Shown here piece by piece: positions 58,203 through 64,000 of a stretch of DNA of 64,000 bases (position 1 is the first letter of the stretch; the number at the start of each line of letters is the position of its first letter). The DNA is taken from contig NZ_CP063169.1 in the NCBI RefSeq assembly GCF_014960965.1, positions 3,691,581-3,755,580 on the forward strand, read 5' to 3'. The position numbers were made by a program, and so were the translations under genes. Origin of the DNA: Ruania alkalisoli (GTDB taxonomy: Bacteria; Actinomycetota; Actinomycetes; Actinomycetales; Beutenbergiaceae). The notes under the pieces were generated by a model. It saw only the letters and a program-made list of their open reading frames with translations, ran no database searches and was not told where the DNA came from.

Positions 58203-59201
58203 TCAGGCGAGGTCGCCGAGAGCCGCGGTGAGCCGCTCCCCCATGAGCCGGTACCCTTCCGGCCCCGGGTGCAGACGATCGTGCAGCAGGTCCGCCTCGT
58301 CGAGCCCGAGGATGCTGAGCCCGTCGATCAGCGTGATCTCGGCAGCGTGCGCATTCAGCGCTGCGACCACCTCGCCGATCGCCTCACGCATCTGCACCAG
58401 CGTCAACCCGCCCGTGCTCGGGCTCTCTTCCCGGTCCGGGCTGCCGATCGGGGTCATCACCGCGAGCCGTGCCTGCGGGTGGGCCTCCCGCACCCGCTCC
58501 ACGAAACCGGAAATCTGCGGCGCGAACGACCGCGCCGTGAACGAACCCTGCCCGTGGATGTTGATCCCCAGGCACAGCGAGATCACGTCCGCAGGGGTCT
58601 GGGCGATGGCGTGCTCGGCGATGGGGTCCAGGTGACACTGCCCGCCGAATCCGAGGCAGGTCAGGTCCCACCCGAGCCGGTCGGCCACGATGGCTGGCCA
58701 GGTCTCGCTCGGACCCGCCGCAGCACTGCACTGCGTGATGGAGCTGCCGTAGGTGGTCCACCGCGGCTTCATGCCCATCGGCTCGGCCGCGCTCGCCCCC
58801 TCCAGGCACACTCCCCCGACGGCGGAGCGTCCCTTCTGCGGGAGCCACACCACGACGTCGTGCTCACCGTCGGGCAGGCCCACCTCGAGCACCTGCTCGC
58901 CCAGGGCCACCTCGATGCGCTGGTGAAGGTCGCCGTCGACAGTGACATCCAGCGGCCAGGCGGAATCGCTCTCGTCGTAGGCGATCGGCAAGCGCAGTGA
59001 CGATGCGTCAGTGCGCACCTGGGCACGAACCCCTGCCGCCATCTGCGCCGGGAACAGCAGCGCGTCGGCGTGGGCACGGTCGGCACGCTCGGGAGGCAGC
59101 CGCCAGGGGCGCCACCAGGCACCGTCGGGCACCCAGCCGATGGCACCGCGCCAGTACGCGGATGAGACAGATGGTTCCAGGATCCGGGCTTCGTCGCTCA
59201 C
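58203..59201 (-). CDS. SGNH/GDSL hydrolase
   Basis: A 332-residue esterase-like protein. An N-terminal sandwich (1-140) precedes the SGNH domain: RWTTYGSSITQCSAA with the catalytic Ser, LGFGGQCHLDP, SLCLGINIHG with the Asn, and LHDRLHPGPEGYR with the Asp-His pair. Such two-domain SGNH enzymes often remove acetyl groups from polysaccharides. It has no signal peptide. GTG 59201 was chosen over an upstream TTG; neither has a strong ribosome site. Confidence 0.85.
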   Translation of the reverse strand: MSDEARILEPSVSSAYWRGAIGWVPDGAWWRPWRLPPERADRAHADALLFPAQMAAGVRAQVRTDASSLRLPIAYDESDSAWPLDVTVDGDLHQRIEVALGEQVLEVGLPDGEHDVVVWLPQKGRSAVGGVCLEGASAAEPMGMKPRWTTYGSSITQCSAAAGPSETWPAIVADRLGWDLTCLGFGGQCHLDPIAEHAIAQTPADVISLCLGINIHGQGSFTARSFAPQISGFVERVREAHPQARLAVMTPIGSPDREESPSTGGLTLVQMREAIGEVVAALNAHAAEITLIDGLSILGLDEADLLHDRLHPGPEGYRLMGERLTAALGDLA

Positions 59202-59288
59202 GGGCGACAAGCGTATCGCCGGGGCTCCTCACCAGCGAGCCACGCGCGGGCGAGTGACGTCGACCACGAGCGCCGACGCCGGCCCACA

Positions 59289-59341
59289 AGGGTGGCCTGG
59301 GTGTCGCAGAACGTGCCGAGAATCGACACCTGGGCCACCCT
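59289..59341. terminator. Inverted repeat after the aminotransferase gene
   Basis: Arms 59289-59306 and 59324-59341 pair at 16 of 18 positions, and the two exceptions are G-U wobbles on the plus-strand RNA. The aminotransferase stop is at 59348, so this is its likely terminator. Confidence 0.7.
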
Positions 59342-59347
59342 CGTCGC

Positions 59348-60529
59348 TCAGCTGATGAACGAGCGGATCCGGGCGACCGCCTCCACTACGGCGTCATGCC
59401 CGGCCGCGAACGAGAGCCGCACATAGCGCCCGCCGTGGGAAGGATCGAAGTCGATCCCGGGCACCACGGCCACACCTTCCTCCTCCAGCAGCGCTTGCGC
59501 CCAGGCGGTGGCATCAGCGAAGTGACCCAAGGTGGAGGCGAGATCGGCGTAGAGGTAGAAGGCGCCGTCCGCGGGGGCGATCGGGCCCCACCCGAGCGAG
59601 GGAACGGCGCCGAGAAGGGTGGCGCGGGTGCGGGCGAAGTCCGCGACACGGGCGTCCGCGGCGGCGTAGGAGGCTCCGGTGAACGCCTCAACGGCTGCGT
59701 AGGCGGCGGGAGCCGGCGGGCACAGGGCCACGTTGCCGGCGAGGGCATCGACGGCGGAGCGCAGGTCCGCGGGGACGATCGCCCAGCCGATGCGCCAGCC
59801 GGTCATGCCCCAGTACTTGGAGAAGGAGGAGACCACCACCCCGGTGCGGGAGGTCTCCCAGGCGCTGACGCCGCGCGGGTCGGCGGCGCCCGGGGCCGGG
59901 TAGGTGATGCCGTGGTAGATCTCGTCGCTGATGAGGCGCACGTCGTGGGCATCGCACCACGTGGTCAGGGCGGCCAGTTCGGTGCGGGTGAGCATCGTGC
60001 CGGTCGGGTTGGCCGGGGAGGCGACCACGAGGCCGTGCAGCGGGCCGTCAGCGGCGGCTTCGTCCAGGAGTTCGGGAGTGGGCTGGAAGCGCTGCTCGGG
60101 CCCACACGGGATGTCGACCACCTCGCAGCCGAGCGCGGTGAGGATGTTGCGATAGGCGGGGTAGCCCGGGCTCGCGAGCGCTACCCGGTCGCCCGGGTCG
60201 AAGGCGGCGAGGAACGCGAGCACGAACGCGCCCGAGGACCCGGTGGTGACCGCGACGTCGTCGGCGACCAGATCGAGGCCGTACCAACGGCGGTAGTGGG
60301 AGGCGATGGCGTCGCGCAGCGGGCGCGGCCCGAGGGCCGAGGTGTAGCCCAGGTCGTTATCCTCGTGCAGTGCAGCCGCGCGGGCGGCGACGTCCGGCGG
60401 CGCTCCGCCGGCGGGTTCACCCGCGCACAGGGAGATGACGTCCCGACCGGCCGCGCGGAACTGGGCAACCCGGTCGAGGATGGACATCACCTCAAAGGGC
60501 GGAACTCCTGCGCGGCGGGCGACCTTCAT
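59348..60529 (-). CDS. Class I/II pyridoxal-phosphate aminotransferase
   Basis: A 393-residue enzyme of standard length. SLCAGEPAGGAPPDV, the TTGSSGAFVLAFLAAFDPGD block, ASPANPTGTML and the PLP-binding SFSKYWGMTGWRIGW are all in place, with RYVRLSFA carrying the carboxylate-binding Arg. It resembles aspartate/aromatic aminotransferases of the AspC/DapL group. The substrate cannot be assigned. It stands alone. Confidence 0.9.
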   Translation of the reverse strand: MKVARRAGVPPFEVMSILDRVAQFRAAGRDVISLCAGEPAGGAPPDVAARAAALHEDNDLGYTSALGPRPLRDAIASHYRRWYGLDLVADDVAVTTGSSGAFVLAFLAAFDPGDRVALASPGYPAYRNILTALGCEVVDIPCGPEQRFQPTPELLDEAAADGPLHGLVVASPANPTGTMLTRTELAALTTWCDAHDVRLISDEIYHGITYPAPGAADPRGVSAWETSRTGVVVSSFSKYWGMTGWRIGWAIVPADLRSAVDALAGNVALCPPAPAAYAAVEAFTGASYAAADARVADFARTRATLLGAVPSLGWGPIAPADGAFYLYADLASTLGHFADATAWAQALLEEEGVAVVPGIDFDPSHGGRYVRLSFAAGHDAVVEAVARIRSFIS

Positions 60530-60708
60530 GGTGGGCAGGGTATCGGGCGCATCAGTCGGATCGGTCTACCCACGAGACCGGCCGTGATCGAGTATCCAGG
60601 GTCGGGCGGGATCGGAACAGCGTGCCACATTTCGCTGCACGACTGGCCAACCTGCGATCTACTGGTCTCGTGACGCCGATGTCAGTACCTCCTGGTGCGA
60701 TAGACGAC

Positions 60709-60795
60709 ATGACAGACCAGAGCCTCCTCGACGCCACCTCGCGCGCGTGGGCAAAGTCCGCGCCCTACGGCGGCGAGATCGAGAGGTGGATGCCG
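60709..60795 (+). pseudogene. cas3: Possible remnant of cas3 N-terminus
   Basis: From ATG 60709 the frame reads MTDQSLLDATSRAWAKSAPY and then GGEIERWMP before it runs into the CRISPR repeat-like DNA at 60783-60795. The pattern WAK....GE.E.W.P is what I expect at the start of type I-E Cas3, just before the HD domain. Everything after it in this frame is low-complexity Arg-rich sequence. The homology is from memory and short, so it needs a search. Confidence 0.45.
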
Positions 60796-60872
60796 CGCGT
60801 GCGGGGATGGGCCCGGGATCGGCTCCATCGGCACGCGCCCGAGGCGGTCACTTCCCCGCGTGCGGGGATGAG
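60783..60872. CRISPR. Degenerate two-repeat type I-E CRISPR relic
   Basis: A repeat at 60844-60872 contains TTCCCCGCGTGCGGGGATGA, the form of actinobacterial I-E repeats. A second, 23 of 29 identical, lies at 60783-60811, with the mismatches nearly all in its left half. The spacer between (60812-60843) is 32 nt, so the period is 61, exactly the I-E value. There are no cas genes in the window other than the cas3-like fragment adjoining the left repeat. Confidence 0.7.
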
Positions 60873-60959
60873 CCATCGGCGGCGGCACGAATGGCGGCAC
60901 ACGCGTCACCGCGCCCGCAACGCGGCTCCAGATGGACAGCGACCCCGGAAGCTCACGGA

Positions 60960-61985
60960 CTAGTCACGCTCAGCACCAGGAGCCACCGCCGCACGTCGGC
61001 CCCCGAGCACCATCAGTACCACCCCAGCAACCGCCCACGCGCTGAGCACCAGCACCGGCACGCCCACCCCGGCCTCCGGGAAGTACGACACGTCCCGCAC
61101 CAGCGTCGCAGCCGCCCCCGGCGGGAACCACTGCCCCACCAGACCCCACGGCTCGGGCAGGAACTCCATCGGCATGTTCGCTGAGGAGATGGGGTTGGCG
61201 ACCAGCACGAACAGCACCGCCCCCACCCCGGCACCCGCCGGCCCGAGCAAGGCCACGAGCCCGGACAAGGTCGCAGCGATCGCCGCAATCGTCAGGGCGA
61301 ATACCCCGACGGCGGCCCAGTAGTCTCCCGGCACGATCCCCAACCAGGTGCCCAGCACGGCAGGTAGGGCCAGCCCGGCCCCCACGCTGTAGACCGCCAG
61401 GGCCATCATCCGGCGGCCCGTACCCGCGACCTTGAGCCCGATGACGATGCCGCCGATCATGCCGGCGATCAGCAACGGCAAGGTCATCAACGCCAGCCCG
61501 GCTCCGCGGGGATCTGTCTCGGCCAGAGGAACCAGATCTGTCACCGTGACCTCGACTCGCGGTACCTCGCCCTCAGCAGCTTGCGCCTCGACTGCCTGTT
61601 GAAGCTGTGCCTGCAGCATCGGCGCCAGGTCTGCCAGTGCCGTCGCGACCGCGCTGGCCCCGGCCGACGCGATCAGCACCTCAGGCTGCTGCCCGAGCAC
61701 GATCGCGCCATAGACCTCTCGCTCCTCGATGCGCTCGACCGCAGTCTCCCGGTCCTCCAACCTCACCGGCTCGAAAGCTCCACCGCCATGCTCGGCGAGC
61801 GCGCCCTCCACCGCCGCAACAGCAGGTTCGGGCCCGACGATCCCGATGGGCACGTCCTGCGGCTGTGCCGCCCGAACCGGCCACACCAACGCCAGTACCA
61901 CCACACAGGCAACGGCGACCAGCGCCAACGCGATCACCACTGGCCGCGAACTCTGACCACTCTGCGACACATGATTCGCACCCAT
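60960..61985 (-). CDS. ABC-2/YhgE-type membrane protein
   Basis: A 341-residue protein. One N-terminal helix (VVIALALVAVACVVVLALVW) is followed by a large extracytoplasmic domain (about 40-165) and five or six helices, with PISSANMPMEFLPEPWGLVG near the end. The layout is that of ABC-2/YhgE-Pip membrane proteins linked to lipid or drug export. It is divergent from a TetR gene, with a palindrome in between, so it is probably repressed by it. Confidence 0.82.
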   Translation of the reverse strand: MGANHVSQSGQSSRPVVIALALVAVACVVVLALVWPVRAAQPQDVPIGIVGPEPAVAAVEGALAEHGGGAFEPVRLEDRETAVERIEEREVYGAIVLGQQPEVLIASAGASAVATALADLAPMLQAQLQQAVEAQAAEGEVPRVEVTVTDLVPLAETDPRGAGLALMTLPLLIAGMIGGIVIGLKVAGTGRRMMALAVYSVGAGLALPAVLGTWLGIVPGDYWAAVGVFALTIAAIAATLSGLVALLGPAGAGVGAVLFVLVANPISSANMPMEFLPEPWGLVGQWFPPGAAATLVRDVSYFPEAGVGVPVLVLSAWAVAGVVLMVLGGRRAAVAPGAERD

Positions 61986-62026
61986 GACGTCCTCCTTTGT
62001 CTCCCCTCACGAGAGAACTCAACACT

Positions 62027-62040
62027 CGTTGAAGTCAACG
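62027..62040. promoter_or_regulatory. TetR operator candidate
   Basis: CGTTGAAGTCAACG is a palindrome with 6-bp arms and a 2-bp centre. An overlapping CAACACTCGTTG lies at its left. It is in the 82-bp gap between the divergent membrane protein and TetR genes, as expected for a shared operator. Confidence 0.65.
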
Positions 62041-62067
62041 CGCGTAGATATTCGCTAGGATCGACTC

Positions 62068-62676
62068 ATGACAGACCAGCGATCGGCACGAACCGGGCGG
62101 CCAGCTCGCAGCGGCCGACGCCCCGGCGCCAACGACACCCGTGAGCAGATCCTGCGATCTGCGCTCACCCTGTTCTCCGAGCACGGCTACGGGGGCACGA
62201 CCATCCGGGCCGTGGCTTCCGACGCTGCGGTCGACCCCGCACTCGTCATGCACTTCTTCGGCTCAAAAGATCAGCTCTTCGCGGCCGTGCTAGCCCAGGT
62301 CGACGATCTTCCCGCGCGGATCGGCCAATCTCTGCAGTGCGAGCCCGAACACCTCGCTCACCGTCTCGCCACCTTCTATCTCACCGGCTGGGAGTCCGAG
62401 GAGATCGGTCCCGTCCTGCGGGCCGTCCTGCGGTCAGCCAGCGCGAGCGAGGAGGCGGCGCACCGTCTACGCGAGGCGATCGAGGGCCACTTCCTCCGGG
62501 ATGCCACCGCCGGCATGGATCCAGCCCTCGCCGAGCGTCTGCCGTTCGCGATGGCGCACCTGTTCGGGATCGCGACGGCACGCTACGTCCTCCAGGTCGG
62601 CCCCGTGGCGAACCTCCCCCTCGAGGAGCTGATCGAGATCGTCACCCCCGGCCTGGACGCCGTCCTGCGCCCCTGA
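62068..62676 (+). CDS. TetR-family transcriptional regulator
   Basis: A 202-residue repressor. After a basic N-terminus the helix-turn-helix is REQILRSALTLFSEHGYGGT then TIRAVASDAAVDPALVMHFF, with a ligand-binding domain of helices after it. It probably controls the divergent ABC-2-like gene and itself through the palindrome at 62027-62040. The ligand is likely a hydrophobic compound. Confidence 0.93.
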   Translation: MTDQRSARTGRPARSGRRPGANDTREQILRSALTLFSEHGYGGTTIRAVASDAAVDPALVMHFFGSKDQLFAAVLAQVDDLPARIGQSLQCEPEHLAHRLATFYLTGWESEEIGPVLRAVLRSASASEEAAHRLREAIEGHFLRDATAGMDPALAERLPFAMAHLFGIATARYVLQVGPVANLPLEELIEIVTPGLDAVLRP

Positions 62677-62693
62677 CCCACGGCGGATCGGGC

Positions 62694-63824
<1,131 letters not shown>

Positions 63825-63916
63825 CACACCCCCTGACGTCGACAACCATCGCGCAGCCCTCACCAGGCACCCCAGCCACAGTAGAACTGGCTGAGCATCA
63901 ACGACACTCGAGCGGG

Positions 63917-64000
63917 CTACGGAGCTGGCCGGTCGCCGTCGTAAGCCAGGAACCTGCGCTGCGCCAGGGCGAGCACGGTGATGGCCACCAGGCACAGCAC
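63917..64000 (-). CDS. C-terminal fragment of a membrane protein
   Basis: The last 27 codons of a minus-strand gene that enters from the right edge, ending TAG at 63917. The sequence VLCLVAITVLALAQRRFLAY is a membrane helix plus a basic patch. The family cannot be told. The 92-bp gap to the FUSC gene shows no feature. Confidence 0.65.
   Translation of the reverse strand: MLCLVAITVLALAQRRFLAYDGDRPAP

Noticed and set aside
60571-60672. A third member of the ATGTGGCAC palindrome family upstream of the cas3 remnant
   Set aside because: It shares only about nine bases with the core, and the outer stem is 9 bp; a match that short is expected by chance in this much DNA.

Overview
The window is high-GC DNA with tightly packed genes, four-base ATGA/GTGA overlaps, frequent GTG starts and families typical of Actinomycetota (DUF3073, DUF3618, the bacterial SCP_3 fold, PurM/PurF side by side, ABC sugar importers without their own ATPase). 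A Micrococcales-type organism is the best guess; this is inferred from gene content and was not tested with a marker tree. Replication and partition genes and intact mobile elements are absent, so it looks like chromosome.

Layout. 1-3.5 kb: an ECF sigma/anti-sigma pair, a cupredoxin-like lipoprotein and an acidic, methionine-rich lipoprotein. 3.5-5.5 kb: an AbiEi/DUF559-type protein and small unknowns. 5.6-12.2 kb: a three-gene operon of two large proteins I cannot assign (736 and 991 aa) followed by a caspase-like protease with two peptidoglycan-binding repeats; this is the best candidate for an undescribed system. 12.4-19 kb: a heparinase II/III-like protein, a lipoprotein with a SecDF head-like domain, a SIMPL protein, a 25-residue hydrophobic peptide gene, NagB, a GlsB-like membrane protein and a HEAT/MerR-HEAT pair. 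19-24.5 kb: msrB, an EEP-family nuclease and an EamA transporter on one strand; surE and galE on the other. 24.7-25.0 kb: tRNA-Glu, tRNA-Asp and tRNA-Phe.

25.4-36 kb is a carbohydrate locus: a large wall-associated double beta-helix enzyme, a LacI regulator, and an operon of sugar-binding lipoprotein, two permeases, an SDR dehydrogenase and a ManD/RspA-type enolase-superfamily enzyme. Copies of a TTCATGA-centred motif lie at all three promoters, suggesting one regulon.

36-44.7 kb: holin-like and DUF3618 envelope genes, DUF3073, purM, purF, an RNB ribonuclease, an SCP-like protein, cspA with a structured leader, and a fatty acid desaturase. 44.7-64 kb: an LPETG-anchored nuclease, malic enzyme, a DHA2 transporter, aldose epimerase, purL, a UspA protein with two CrcB fluoride channels, a second LacI regulator, a GerW/YtfJ-like protein, an SGNH hydrolase, an aminotransferase, the remains of a type I-E CRISPR-Cas locus, a TetR/ABC-2-like pair and a FUSC-type membrane protein.

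A second theme is the number of long, nearly perfect inverted repeats (12-30 bp arms) between genes, several taking in stop codons. Most fit bidirectional terminators, but two lie between divergent genes, and two that are 39 kb apart share a 54-nt core, so some may be a dispersed palindromic element.
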